Assembly (NCBI GenBank): GCA_022760335.1 | Contig: JALEGE010000205.1 | Span: 37,386 to 101,385 of the forward strand | Direction of reading: 5' to 3' | Length of the DNA: 64,000 nt | Origin: Hyphomonadaceae bacterium | GTDB lineage: Bacteria > Pseudomonadota > Alphaproteobacteria > Caulobacterales > Hyphomonadaceae | Shown here: positions 43,601 to 52,657 of the stretch, in pieces | Layout of the letters: each line of letters opens with the position of its first letter | Position numbering within the stretch: position 1 is the stretch's first letter | The notes under the pieces: generated by a model | Told to the model about the DNA's origin: nothing | The model's input: only the letters and a program-made list of their open reading frames with translations | Databases searched by the model: none | Made by a program: the position numbers and the translations under genes

Positions 43601-44173
43601 TCAGGTTGTTCGCGGCAGATCAGCCAGTGTCAGCGACAGGCTGGCAATGGAGGTGCAGGCGGCGGGCGCGCTAGCGGGGATCACTTCCGGTTCGCCATAG
43701 ATGCCCTCTCCGGCGGGGCGATAGACGAGGATTTCATCCTTTTCCAAGTCGACAATCCAGTATTCCTGAATACCGAACCGCGCATAGAGCGGGGCTTTGA
43801 CACCGCGGTCCTTTTCCAGACTGCTATCGGCTGTCTCGATAATCAGCAGGATGTCGGAGCCCTTCAGTTCTCGCAGAGGCTTGGCTCGTTCATAGATCCA
43901 GGCGTCTGGTGAAGGCGCGTCATGGGGTGAGAGTTGCAAGGTCGTGTCGATCATGGCCCGGCAGGCTTTGGGAAGCGTCTGGATCAGCCATTCAGCGATG
44001 GCGTTCTTCACGTCCATATGGCCGAAGCCCTCATGCGGCATCTCGGTAATCACCCCATCAATCAGTTCGATCCGCGAAGGCTCCGCGAAGAAGCCCGCAT
44101 CAACGAGGCTCATCAACTCGTCAAAAGTGATCTTGTGACGCGTCGGTTCGAGAATGGGAAGCAGAGCGTTCAT
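43601..44173 (-). CDS. Uma2-family PD-(D/E)xK nuclease-like protein
   Basis: 190 aa. Features of the Uma2 (DUF820) family: FDELMSLVDAGFFAEPSRIELIDGVI, SPDAWIYE, DILLIIETADSSLEKDRGVKAPLYARFGIQEYWIVD, where the D, E and K residues form a restriction-endonuclease-like core. Uma2 proteins are very abundant in cyanobacteria and less so in proteobacteria; their role is unknown and sometimes linked to mobile DNA. No partner gene is present, and neighbours are metabolic. Confidence 0.9.
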   Translation of the reverse strand: MNALLPILEPTRHKITFDELMSLVDAGFFAEPSRIELIDGVITEMPHEGFGHMDVKNAIAEWLIQTLPKACRAMIDTTLQLSPHDAPSPDAWIYERAKPLRELKGSDILLIIETADSSLEKDRGVKAPLYARFGIQEYWIVDLEKDEILVYRPAGEGIYGEPEVIPASAPAACTSIASLSLTLADLPRTT

Positions 44174-44206
44174 GAAGCCAATCTATCACAATCGATCCTT
44201 GTCGCG

Positions 44207-46366
44207 CTACTCCGCCGCCACGTCCGGCGCGCCGTCTTCGCCTTCCAGCAGGTTCAGCATCGTGATCGCACTATCCGCGATGACGGTCCCCGGCGGGAAG
44301 ATGGCGCTGGCGCCGGCGGTGCGCAGGGCATCGAAATCACCCGGTGGAATGACGCCGCCGACCATGATCTTGGTCGCCACCGCGCCTTCATTGCCCAGCG
44401 CGCGTTTCAGCTCTGGCACCAGCGTCAGGTGCCCGGCGGCCAGCGAGGAGGCGGCGACAATGTCCACGCCGGCCTCGCGTGCGGCCTTGGCGGCCTCTTC
44501 CGGGGTCTGGAAGAGGGGGCCGATCTCGACCTCCCAGCCGAGATCCATCAGCGCCGAGGCGACGACTTTCTGGCCGCGATCATGGCCATCCTGGCCCATT
44601 TTGGCGATATAGATTTTCGGCTTGCGTCCGTGAGTCTTTGCAAAGGACTCAGCCTTGCCGCGCGCCGTTGCGGCCTTGTCGTCTTTCGCGACGCCGGCGC
44701 CATAGACGCCCTGGATGGAGCGGATCACCGCCTTGTGGCGGCCTTGGCTGCGCTCGACGGCCTCGGAAATCTCGCCGACCGTGGCCTTGGCCCGCGCGGC
44801 ATCCACCGCGAGGGCGAGCAAATTGCCTTGCGTGCCTGCCGCCGCATTGGCGATGGCATCAAGCGCGGCGGTCACCTGGCCTTCATCGCGTTCAGATTTC
44901 AGGCGGGCGAGCTTATCCAGCTGCATGCGGCGCACGGTGGCATTGTCCACCTTCAGCACCGGCACATCCTCGTCTTCATCCAGCTGGAACTTGTTCACGC
45001 CGACCACGGTCTGCGCGCCGCTGTCGATGCGGGCCTGGGTGTTGGCGGCGGCTTCCTCGATGCGCAGTTTCGGGATGCCTTCCTCGATGGCCTTGGCCAT
45101 GCCGCCCATTTTCTCGACCTCTTCGATATGGGCCAGCGCCTTGGCGGCGAGATCGTGGGTTAGGCGCTCGACATAGTAGGAGCCTCCCCAGGGATCGATG
45201 GTTTGCGCGGCGCCGCCTTCCTGCTGCAGGAAAAGCTGGGTGTTGCGCGCGATGCGGGCGGAAAAGTCCGTCGGCAGGGCGAGGGCTTCGTCGAAGGCAT
45301 TGGTGTGCAGCGACTGGGTCTGCCCGCCGGCCGCCGCGATGGCCTCAAGACAGGTGCGGATGGCATTGTTGTACACATCCTGCGCGGTGAGCGACCAGCC
45401 CGAGGTCTGCGAGTGTGTGCGTAGCGAGATCGACTTGGAGTTCTTCGGCGAGAATTCCTCGCTCACCAGCTTGGCCCAAAGAAGGCGCGCGGCGCGCATC
45501 TTGGCGACTTCCATGAAGGTGTTCATCCCGATCGCCCAGAAGAAGGAAAGGCGCGGGGCAAAGGCGTCGACATCCAGGCCCGCCGCCACACCGGCGCGGA
45601 TATATTCGATGCCGTCGGCGAGCGTGTAGGCCAGCTCCAGGTCCGCCGTCGCGCCAGCTTCCTGCATATGATAGCCGCTGATCGAGATCGAGTTGAAGCG
45701 CGGCATATTCTGCGAGGTGTAGGCAAAAATGTCGGAGATGATCCGCATGCTCGGCTTGGGCGGATAGATATAGGTGTTGCGCACCATGAACTCTTTCAGA
45801 ATATCGTTCTGAATGGTTCCAGAGAGCTTGTCTGCAGAGACGCCCTGTTCCTCAGCCGCCACGATATAAAGCGCCATGACGGGCAGCACCGCGCCGTTCA
45901 TGGTCATCGAGACGCTCATCTGGTCCAGCGGGATGCCGGAGAAGAGCGTGCGCATATCGTAAATGCTGTCGATGGCAACGCCCGCCATGCCGACATCGCC
46001 GACGACGCGGGGGTGATCTGAATCATAGCCCCGGTGGGTGGCGAGATCGAAGGCGACCGAGAGGCCCTTCTGCCCAGCCGCCAGGTTTCGGCGGTAAAAG
46101 GCGTTGGAATCCTCAGCGGTGGAGAAGCCGGCATATTGCCGGATCGTCCAGGGCCGCTGGGTGTACATGGTCGGGTAGGGGCCGCGGCCAAAGGGGGCGA
46201 GGCCGGGGAAATCATCCAGCCAGTCGAGCGAGGCGGTATCGGCCGCGCTATAGGCGGGCTTCACCGGAATGCCTTCCGGGGTCTCCCAGGCCGTGCCGGA
46301 TGAGGGCGTACCGCCACCGGGAAAAGCGCCAAGATCGAGTTTCGTGAAGTCGGGAAAACTGGTCAT
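44207..46366 (-). CDS. mutB: Methylmalonyl-CoA mutase large subunit
   Basis: 719 aa. Catalytic TIM barrel at the N-terminus ([29 protein letters not shown] and [19 protein letters not shown]) and the cobalamin-binding Rossmann domain at the C-terminus with the axial-ligand motif [13 protein letters not shown] (DxHxxG). It interconverts methylmalonyl-CoA and succinyl-CoA in propionate and branched-chain catabolism. Its ATG overlaps the mutA stop (four bases). Confidence 0.97.
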   Translation of the reverse strand: MTSFPDFTKLDLGAFPGGGTPSSGTAWETPEGIPVKPAYSAADTASLDWLDDFPGLAPFGRGPYPTMYTQRPWTIRQYAGFSTAEDSNAFYRRNLAAGQKGLSVAFDLATHRGYDSDHPRVVGDVGMAGVAIDSIYDMRTLFSGIPLDQMSVSMTMNGAVLPVMALYIVAAEEQGVSADKLSGTIQNDILKEFMVRNTYIYPPKPSMRIISDIFAYTSQNMPRFNSISISGYHMQEAGATADLELAYTLADGIEYIRAGVAAGLDVDAFAPRLSFFWAIGMNTFMEVAKMRAARLLWAKLVSEEFSPKNSKSISLRTHSQTSGWSLTAQDVYNNAIRTCLEAIAAAGGQTQSLHTNAFDEALALPTDFSARIARNTQLFLQQEGGAAQTIDPWGGSYYVERLTHDLAAKALAHIEEVEKMGGMAKAIEEGIPKLRIEEAAANTQARIDSGAQTVVGVNKFQLDEDEDVPVLKVDNATVRRMQLDKLARLKSERDEGQVTAALDAIANAAAGTQGNLLALAVDAARAKATVGEISEAVERSQGRHKAVIRSIQGVYGAGVAKDDKAATARGKAESFAKTHGRKPKIYIAKMGQDGHDRGQKVVASALMDLGWEVEIGPLFQTPEEAAKAAREAGVDIVAASSLAAGHLTLVPELKRALGNEGAVATKIMVGGVIPPGDFDALRTAGASAIFPPGTVIADSAITMLNLLEGEDGAPDVAAE

Positions 46367-48300
46367 TGGTCAATCCCCAATTCGGCATGGGCAAGTTCGA
46401 GGGCGGCGATGACATCCACGCCGACATGGATATTGCTGTCGACACCTTCGGCCTGGTGCTTCCCGGCCAGATAGAGCCGCTGGACGCCGGCCTCTTTCAG
46501 GGCCGTGGCGGCGGCTTCGGCTTCTTCGGCGTAGCGTGGGTCGCTGCCGCAGAGGATGGCGAGGCGGGTGCCGGAGGCTTTCCAGGCCGCCACGAGCCCG
46601 GCCGGGTCTTCTGGCGGGACAGGCGCGGTCTTGGCCTCGATGCCTCCGGCCGCGAAGAAGTTGCGGGCGAAGTCGGCGCGCGCGGTGTGTTCGGCCAGCG
46701 GCCCCAGTGTGGCGAGGAAGATGGCCGGCCGCTTGCCGGTCTTCGCTTCTGCCTTCAGGGCATGATCGCGCAGGCGCTCATAAGGTTCGGCCAGGCGGAC
46801 CGGCGTGAAGGGTTCGGCCAGGCTGTCTTCGGCTTCCAGTTGTGACAGGGTGGGCAGAAGTTTTGCCAACGCGCCGGCATCCACGCCATCGCCGCCATCG
46901 GTGAAGTCCACCTCCGCCACGGGAGCCTCGACCTCATCGAGCAGGGGGAAGGCTGACACGCCGGTGATCTCCACCTTGCGCTTGGCGACCGCTTTCATCC
47001 GCTCGGCGCGGACCTCAGCGACGCGGTGCTGGAAGGCATCGGCCATCAGGCTGGTGCCATAGCCGCCTTCGGCTTCGATCGCCTGGAACTCGGCCCAGGC
47101 GGCCTCGGCCAGTTCCTCGCCCAGCGTCTCGACAAACCAGGCCCCGCCGACCGGGTCGGCGACCTTGCCGAGATGGCTTTCTTCCATGGCAATGATCTGC
47201 GTATTGCGAGCCACGCGGCGGCCAAGTTCATCGGGCACACCCAGCGCGGCATTGAACGCGCCGACAGTGATTACATCCGCCCCGCCAATTGCCGCGCCGA
47301 AACAGGCGCCGGTGCCGCGCAACATATTTACCCAGGCGTCATAGCGCGTCAGCATCCGCGCAGAGGTCACCGCCTGCAGCTTCATTGCATGCGGCTCAAT
47401 GCCGAGCGCGTCCAGGCAGCGGGCCCAGAGCCGGCGCGCAGCGCGCAGCTTGGCGGCTTCCACGCCATAATTGGCATCCACGGCCAGGGTGAAGAGAATT
47501 TGCTGGGCTGCGAGATCGGGCGTGACGCCCAAGGCATCGAGGCGGCGCAGCGTATCCACACCATGGGCGATCAGTGCACCGAGCTCTTGCGCGCGCGAGC
47601 CGCCGGCTTCGTGCACAGGCCGCGCATCAACGCGCAGAGCGGTCGATAGCGGGAACCGCAGGGCGAGTGCCTCGGTCATGGCCGCGCAGCGCCGGAGAGC
47701 ATTGTCGAGTCCGCCTTCGATCTGGCCGGTGCGCTGCAGGGCGCCGAGCGGATCGATATTGAAGGCCAGCTTCTGGGCTTTCGGCTCGGCCTGCTGTTCA
47801 GCCCATAGCGCGAGCAATGAGGCCGAGCGCGCGCCGGTGCCGCCGCCATGATCGAGCGCGATGGTTGCCATGCTGGCATCCATGCCTTCAAGCGCTGTGG
47901 CAAGCCGTTCGCTGTTGATGATGGAAACGCCAGTCTCTCCGGTACAGTCGAGCTTCAGCTCCACCGAGCTCACACCGCGCGCCAGATCTCGCAGGATCTC
48001 GACATTGGTGACGGCTGGATCAGGATGCGTGAAGGCCTGGCGGATATCCCAAGGCAGGAAAGCGTCACGCTGGGCCGCTGGTCCGCGCGCGAAGGGGGCG
48101 CTGCCGGGTTGCCCTAGCGGGTCTGTGGCTGAAGGAAAGTCTGTTTCACGATAGAGCGGCCGGATCTCCGGGTCGCCTGGACGCGATTTTACCAGTGCCT
48201 CAACGCCTTTGCCCTTCAGGGCTTTCTCGACGGATGACAGCCAATTTGCCTCCGTTGCCGTTTCGAAATTGCCCGAGAGCGAGAGCATATCGTCTGCCAT
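46363..48300 (-). CDS. mutA: Methylmalonyl-CoA mutase small subunit
   Basis: 645 aa, homologous to the large subunit but non-catalytic: the C-terminal Rossmann domain ([27 protein letters not shown]) lacks the DxHxxG cobalamin ligand. It forms the heterodimer with MutB. The gene precedes and is co-translated with mutB. No meaB chaperone gene is adjacent in this window. Confidence 0.95.
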   Translation of the reverse strand: MADDMLSLSGNFETATEANWLSSVEKALKGKGVEALVKSRPGDPEIRPLYRETDFPSATDPLGQPGSAPFARGPAAQRDAFLPWDIRQAFTHPDPAVTNVEILRDLARGVSSVELKLDCTGETGVSIINSERLATALEGMDASMATIALDHGGGTGARSASLLALWAEQQAEPKAQKLAFNIDPLGALQRTGQIEGGLDNALRRCAAMTEALALRFPLSTALRVDARPVHEAGGSRAQELGALIAHGVDTLRRLDALGVTPDLAAQQILFTLAVDANYGVEAAKLRAARRLWARCLDALGIEPHAMKLQAVTSARMLTRYDAWVNMLRGTGACFGAAIGGADVITVGAFNAALGVPDELGRRVARNTQIIAMEESHLGKVADPVGGAWFVETLGEELAEAAWAEFQAIEAEGGYGTSLMADAFQHRVAEVRAERMKAVAKRKVEITGVSAFPLLDEVEAPVAEVDFTDGGDGVDAGALAKLLPTLSQLEAEDSLAEPFTPVRLAEPYERLRDHALKAEAKTGKRPAIFLATLGPLAEHTARADFARNFFAAGGIEAKTAPVPPEDPAGLVAAWKASGTRLAILCGSDPRYAEEAEAAATALKEAGVQRLYLAGKHQAEGVDSNIHVGVDVIAALELAHAELGIDQ

Positions 48301-48411
48301 GAAGTCATCCTGTCCATTCGCGCCGAATAGGAGGGCTGTTTACGTTCGCGTCAAGTAGATGGCCGGGTGCACTCTGACGCAGTCTGCAATGTTACCGCAA
48401 ACGCGCCGCGC

Positions 48412-48498
48412 TTACGGAAAATATCGCATCCAGGCCATATTCTCGTCCGGCTTGCTATCATGCTTGACCTTGCGACGCCCTTGCTCTGATTGCCACAT
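48412..48498 (-). CDS. Possible 28-codon leader or micro-protein upstream of mutA
   Basis: ATG at 48498, TAA at 48412, with AGAGG six bases before the start. The peptide reads MWQSEQGRRKVKHDSKPDEN then MAWMRYFP: strongly basic in the first part and ending with aromatics. It lies 111 bases upstream of mutA on the same strand. It is short, so chance is not excluded, but the ribosome binding site and protein-like composition argue for translation. Confidence 0.45.
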   Translation of the reverse strand: MWQSEQGRRKVKHDSKPDENMAWMRYFP

Positions 48499-48539
48499 CG
48501 GCTACCTCTGGGGGATATAGATAGAAAAAGGGATGACTG

Positions 48540-49538
48540 ATGGCTCTGCCGCCTGTGCTTCAGAATTTGCGTCTACCGGTGATTGGCTCGCCGCTTTTCA
48601 TCATTTCCAATCCTGATCTCGTAATCGCTCAGTGCAAGGCTGGCATTGTTGGCAGTTTTCCGGCGCTGAATGCGCGACCGGAAGCCCAGCTTGATGAGTG
48701 GCTCGACCGGATCACCAGCGAACTCGCCGAATATAATCAGAAGAATCCTGACCGTCCCGCCGCCCCCTTCGCGGTCAATCAGATTGTACACAAGTCCAAT
48801 AACCGGCTCGAGCACGATGTTGAGATGTGCGTGAAGTACAAGGTGCCGCTGGTGATCACCTCGCTGGGCGCGCGCGTGGAAGTCAATGATGCCATCCACT
48901 CCTATGGTGGCATCACCATGCATGACATCATCGATATAGGTTTTGCCCGCAAGGCGCTTGAGAAGGGGGCCGACGGTCTGATCGCGGTTTGTACGGGCGC
49001 TGGTGGGCATGCCGGGCGCCTGTCGCCTTTTGCTCTGGTCCAGGAGATCCGCGAGTTCTTCGATGGACCACTGGCTCTGTCGGGAGCCATCGCCAATGGC
49101 GGTGCGGTCGCAGCGTCCCAGGCCATGGGCGCCGATTTCGGCTATATCGGCTCAGCCTTCATTTCCTGCCATGAGGCCAATGCCAATGAGGGCTACAAGG
49201 ATGGTATTGTCGAGGGCAGGGCCGAGGATATCGTCTACACAAACCTTTTTACCGGTGTGCATGGCAACTATCTGCGCCAGTCCATCCAGGCAGCAGGACT
49301 TGATCCGGCAAATCTTCCGGAGAGCGATCCGTCGAAAATGAATTTCGGCTCGGGCGGCAACACCAAGGCCAAGGCCTGGAAAGATATCTGGGGCGCTGGC
49401 CAGGGTGTGGGGGCCATCAAGACGCGCATGTCTGTCGCGGAGTTTGTAGACCAGTTGGATCGTGAGTATCGTGGCGCTGTTTCGGCGCTGCAGGAAGGGC
49501 GGGCTTTTTCCCGCAAGGCGACCGCGGATACGGAGTAA
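48540..49538 (+). CDS. Nitronate monooxygenase-like flavoprotein
   Basis: 332 aa TIM barrel of the 2-nitropropane dioxygenase family. FMN-binding signatures: NLRLPVIGSPLFIISNP at the start, VCTGAGGHAGRLSPFALVQEIR, and GSGGNTKAKAWKDIWGAGQGVG. It oxidises nitronates or acts as an enoyl-reductase-like flavoenzyme. Intact; divergent from the mutA unit. Confidence 0.92.
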   Translation: MALPPVLQNLRLPVIGSPLFIISNPDLVIAQCKAGIVGSFPALNARPEAQLDEWLDRITSELAEYNQKNPDRPAAPFAVNQIVHKSNNRLEHDVEMCVKYKVPLVITSLGARVEVNDAIHSYGGITMHDIIDIGFARKALEKGADGLIAVCTGAGGHAGRLSPFALVQEIREFFDGPLALSGAIANGGAVAASQAMGADFGYIGSAFISCHEANANEGYKDGIVEGRAEDIVYTNLFTGVHGNYLRQSIQAAGLDPANLPESDPSKMNFGSGGNTKAKAWKDIWGAGQGVGAIKTRMSVAEFVDQLDREYRGAVSALQEGRAFSRKATADTE

Positions 49539-49541
49539 GCG

Positions 49542-49715
49542 ATGAATGGTCGGCATATTGCGATTGCGATCCTCGTCATCGTTTCGCTGATTCTTGCCGG
49601 GTATACTTATTTCAGTCTTGAACCCGGCCGCTCCATGGCGGTGAGTTACATCATAGCCGGGATCGGCTTTGCGATCGCTGCCGTGCTTGCCGCCACGGGT
49701 AAGCAGCCGGAATAG
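49542..49715 (+). CDS. Small two-segment membrane protein
   Basis: 57 aa: MNGRHIAIAILVIVSLILAG is one membrane segment, SYIIAGIGFAIAAVLAATG a second, with a short loop and short polar ends. It starts three bases after the nitronate monooxygenase stop and ends 28 bases before the third GTA motif. No family is recognised. It is probably co-transcribed with the upstream gene; a link to the lysis genes behind it is only positional. Confidence 0.65.
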   Translation: MNGRHIAIAILVIVSLILAGYTYFSLEPGRSMAVSYIIAGIGFAIAAVLAATGKQPE

Positions 49716-49743
49716 CCCGGCGTTGGCAGCAGGATTGAGCCTG

Positions 49744-49758
49744 GACAATCCGACCGGG
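49744..49758 (+). promoter_or_regulatory. GTA motif copy 3, upstream of endolysin-holin pair
   Basis: GACAATCCGACCGGG differs from the terminase copy by one base (T to C) and ends 25 bases before the endolysin ATG, against 26 at the terminase. It is followed by the perfect inverted repeat CGGCAA/TTGCCG (49760-49765 and 49775-49780) with a nine-base loop. No ribosome binding site is visible before the endolysin ATG, the same as at the terminase gene. Confidence 0.6.
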
Positions 49759-49783
49759 TCGGCAACGCCTTAGCTTGCCGGCC

Positions 49784-50209
49784 ATGCTTTATGCCAGTTC
49801 AGCCGACGCCCTTGCGCAGATCCAGATCTGGCGCTGGCCACACTTTTCCATTGCCGAACTTGCATGCCGCTGCGCAGGTCGATTCTGCGGGGGCGAGTAT
49901 TGGCACGCGCCTGATTTTCTTGACGCGCTGGAGGGGCTGCGCGCGCGCATTGGTGCGCCATTGGTTTTGACTTCCGGGCATCGCTGCCGATTGTGGAATG
50001 CGGCTGTGGGGGGCGCGCCAGCCAGCCAGCATAAACATTTGGCTGTGGATATTTCCTTGGCCGGGCATGACCGCCAAGCCCTGCTGGAGGCGGCCATTGC
50101 CGGCAACTTTACCGGGCTCGGCCTTGCTCGAACCTTTCTTCATCTCGACCGCCGCGCTCGCCCCGCGCGATGGTTTTATCCCGGGAGCAGATCCTTATGG
50201 CAGACTTGA
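49784..50209 (+). CDS. Peptidase M15-type endolysin, probable GTA lysis enzyme
   Basis: 141 aa. Peptidase_M15_3 fold: PHFSIAELACRC, LEGLRARIGAPLVLTSGHRC, then SQHKHLAVDI holding the His and Asp zinc ligands (the usual Gly of SxHxxGxAxD is Leu) and LHLDRRA with the last His. Enzymes of this type cut the D-Ala-containing peptide of murein. There is no signal peptide, as expected for a holin-dependent endolysin. It overlaps the holin gene by 13 bases. The GTA motif in front and the GTA-type holin behind assign it to particle release. Confidence 0.82.
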   Translation: MLYASSADALAQIQIWRWPHFSIAELACRCAGRFCGGEYWHAPDFLDALEGLRARIGAPLVLTSGHRCRLWNAAVGGAPASQHKHLAVDISLAGHDRQALLEAAIAGNFTGLGLARTFLHLDRRARPARWFYPGSRSLWQT

Positions 50210-50676
50210 TCGGACTCGCCGCCAGCGCGGCCGGGGGCGGCGTTTTCGGCCTCCTTGGCACGGCGCTGGGCCGGACCGCCGCGTATTTCGAGCGCCGTCA
50301 GCAGCAAGCTCATGAGCAGGCAAAATGGCAGCATGAGACTGCCCTGCTGGAGTTGCAGATGCGTGCCGATGCGCAGGAAACCGAGGCGGAACTTGCGCTC
50401 ACGGATATGCGCGGCAGTTGGCAAGGACTGGCGTCTTCCATGGCCGCGGAAGCTGCCATTGCGTCTTCCTATCGCTGGGTGGATGCGGTGCGCGGGCTGA
50501 CGCGGCCGGCATTGACCCTGTTGCTCTGGCTGATTGCGGCTGTGATCTATGGTTCTGCCGATGCGGCGGGGCGGGGCGAGATTACTGAGACGGCAACTTT
50601 CGCGGCGACTGCGGCAACGCTCTGGTGGTTCGGCGATCGCGGGCCGCGCCCCGAGGGTGAGCGCCGTCAGCTTTAG
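50197..50676 (+). CDS. GTA-release holin with three membrane segments
   Basis: 159 aa from the ATG at 50197 with GGAG nine bases before it. A hydrophobic N-terminus (LIGLAASAAGGGVFGLLGTALG), a long charged coiled coil (ERRQQQAHEQAKWQHETALL), and two C-terminal membrane segments (RPALTLLLWLIAAVIYGSADAA, TATFAATAATLWWFG) match the family named holin of 3TMs for gene-transfer release (GTA_holin_3TM). The SWQGLASSMAAEAAIASSYRWVDAVRGLTRP linker is typical of it. It would open the inner membrane so that the endolysin reaches the wall. Confidence 0.83.
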   Translation: MADLIGLAASAAGGGVFGLLGTALGRTAAYFERRQQQAHEQAKWQHETALLELQMRADAQETEAELALTDMRGSWQGLASSMAAEAAIASSYRWVDAVRGLTRPALTLLLWLIAAVIYGSADAAGRGEITETATFAATAATLWWFGDRGPRPEGERRQL

Positions 50677-51227
50677 CTGGCCGCACCATCCCGGCTTTTC
50701 GCGCGGGCCTCCCGAAGGGAAGTGAGCAGGCGTTGTTCGTCTTCGGTGAGGGGTGGGCTTTCGGGGACATTCTCCCAGCCGAGCTGTTCCATGGCTTCTT
50801 GAACAGTGGGGTGTTTGCCGCGCCGCCCGGCCAGACGGCCAACGGTCACTGCCTTGGCATGCAGCTTTCCGTTTCGTTCAAATCTGTGCTCGAAGAAAAT
50901 ATAGGCGCCGTCCCACGACGTGAATCGGCTGGCCACTTCATAGGCCTGCGGGAATTTCAGCATTTTCAGATAGGTGCAGCTTTTGTGCACAACCACAGGC
51001 GTAATGCCATTCTTGCGCATATTTCTGGCAACACCGGTGCGCATCAGCAAGTCGATCACCGCCAGGTCGGCAATCGACATGTAGACGGCATTGTTCATGT
51101 GCTGGAAGGCGTCCTGATCGGTAATCCAGACCGTAAACTTCAACCGTGCCGGTTCGAGATAATCGAGCGGTTTGGCGAAGAAGAGATTGCGCAGGATCAG
51201 GACAATCAGACGGAAGAACAGGTTCAT
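50673..51227 (-). CDS. Acyl-CoA thioesterase-like hotdog protein
   Basis: 184 aa. A hydrophobic N-terminal stretch (LFFRLIVLILRNLFF) is followed by a 4HBT hotdog domain: TVWITDQDAFQHMNNAVYMSIADLAVIDLL with the catalytic Asp in the YbgC-like DxxxHxNN pattern. Resembles THEM6/FcbC-type thioesterases. Its ATG overlaps the stop of the upstream oxidoreductase by four bases, and its own stop overlaps that of the holin gene on the other strand. Confidence 0.85.
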   Translation of the reverse strand: MNLFFRLIVLILRNLFFAKPLDYLEPARLKFTVWITDQDAFQHMNNAVYMSIADLAVIDLLMRTGVARNMRKNGITPVVVHKSCTYLKMLKFPQAYEVASRFTSWDGAYIFFEHRFERNGKLHAKAVTVGRLAGRRGKHPTVQEAMEQLGWENVPESPPLTEDEQRLLTSLREARAKSRDGAAS

Positions 51228-52507
51228 TGCGGCTGCGTCCTGGTGGCCGGGCGATCAGCGCTGCGCCGCTGCATCTCCTTGGCCAGACGGGCATTGAAGT
51301 TTGAAATATGGGAGACCGCCTCGAAGGAAAATGTCGAGCCGGTATACCAGGTATTTTGCTCACCCTGCATATCGCGCATCAAACCGAGCAGCCCGTTACG
51401 AACGGCATCCATCGAATATTGCGCGAAATATTTCCAGCTTTTCTGCAGCACAAAGTTGGTGACATTGACGCCCTTGGCCTCAAGTTCAGCCATAGCAATT
51501 TCGCGCAGCTCATCCTGCGTCAAGCCACGCGATAGCTGGCCTGTGACATAGAGATGTCCGCCGAGTTCTTCTTCATAGGTTTCGCGTCGTGCACCGACCA
51601 GACGTCCCAGCCGGGCGCCGGGGACAACCGTGTCGCTATAACCCTCCACATGCCAGTCCTCGAACCAGTTGTCAGAGGCGACCAGAGCCGTGGTGTAGCC
51701 TTGCCACTGGACCGATTGATTGACGAACTTTTCCGCGTCGGTTGGCGTTTCGACCAGTTGCCCGAACTCGTCGAGCGGCATGGCGCACACGACCCAGTCA
51801 AACGCCTCGCGTCCCTCCGGCGAGGTCAGCCAGACGCCATCACCGTTGCGCTCGATGCGTGAGACCGGACAATTCAGACGCACATCCAGATCTTCAGCCA
51901 GCCGGCGCCAGAATTCCGACCATCCCTCGACAGGCATGTGCAGCTGGTTCAGCGCGCCGGACACGAAGAGGATGATATCGCACCAGCGATGAGCCTGGAC
52001 CGCCGGGGTTTCATCCAGAAAGCCATAGCCCATGATGGTAATGATCCGGTGCAGGAACAGCTCTACCTTGGGCAGTTTACGGACACGCAGCCAGTCGAGA
52101 ATCGACATGGCGGCTTCATTGATGGTGTCCTGGCTGGGGTTTGGCTTGGCCAGTCGCCGGCGCAGATCTGCGCCATCCCAGAAATACCGCAAGGCCTGGA
52201 CCGCGAAGGGCGGGCCACCTCCTTGATTGACATACTTCATGAAGCCCGTGCCGTCGAAAAGCACCCTGCCATTGCGCTCAAGCTGGATGCCCTTTTCGCG
52301 CATCCAGCGTTTTACCACCCAGTGTGACAGGGTGGTATAGCAGGTGCCCATCTCGGCCACTGCTGCGCCATCATACAGGGTCCAGGACTTTCCGCCCGGA
52401 CGTGGTCCCGCTTCGAAAATGGTAATGTCCCGAGCGCCGCGCTCCGTCAGGAGTTTGGCAAGGCTCAATCCGCTCGGGCCCCCACCCACAACGGCAATTC
52501 TTGTCAC
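51224..52507 (-). CDS. FAD-dependent oxidoreductase (amine-oxidase/desaturase-like)
   Basis: 427 aa with the dinucleotide-binding motif IAVVGGGPSGLSLAKLLTERG and, after it, GPRPGGKSWTL, as in NAD(P)-binding amine oxidase-like and carotenoid desaturase-like flavoproteins. The substrate is not evident. It is co-translated with the hotdog thioesterase, which suggests a lipid or acyl substrate. Intact to the C-terminus. Confidence 0.87.
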   Translation of the reverse strand: MTRIAVVGGGPSGLSLAKLLTERGARDITIFEAGPRPGGKSWTLYDGAAVAEMGTCYTTLSHWVVKRWMREKGIQLERNGRVLFDGTGFMKYVNQGGGPPFAVQALRYFWDGADLRRRLAKPNPSQDTINEAAMSILDWLRVRKLPKVELFLHRIITIMGYGFLDETPAVQAHRWCDIILFVSGALNQLHMPVEGWSEFWRRLAEDLDVRLNCPVSRIERNGDGVWLTSPEGREAFDWVVCAMPLDEFGQLVETPTDAEKFVNQSVQWQGYTTALVASDNWFEDWHVEGYSDTVVPGARLGRLVGARRETYEEELGGHLYVTGQLSRGLTQDELREIAMAELEAKGVNVTNFVLQKSWKYFAQYSMDAVRNGLLGLMRDMQGEQNTWYTGSTFSFEAVSHISNFNARLAKEMQRRSADRPATRTQPQ

Positions 52508-52657
52508 GTGATAGACTCTCTCTGCTCCGGAATACTACCGGCAATTGCCGAACTACTATTGCAGTTCATAAACCTTGCAGAGACCTTACCTGCAGGAATC
52601 AAAAATTTGTCATATGCATATGGCGGTTTCTTAAGCAGGTTTGCGTATAGCGAGTGC

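Noticed and set aside
43934-45163. 409-aa open frame on the plus strand
   Set aside because: Antisense to mutB and the Uma2 gene; His- and Arg-rich, typical of a shadow frame.
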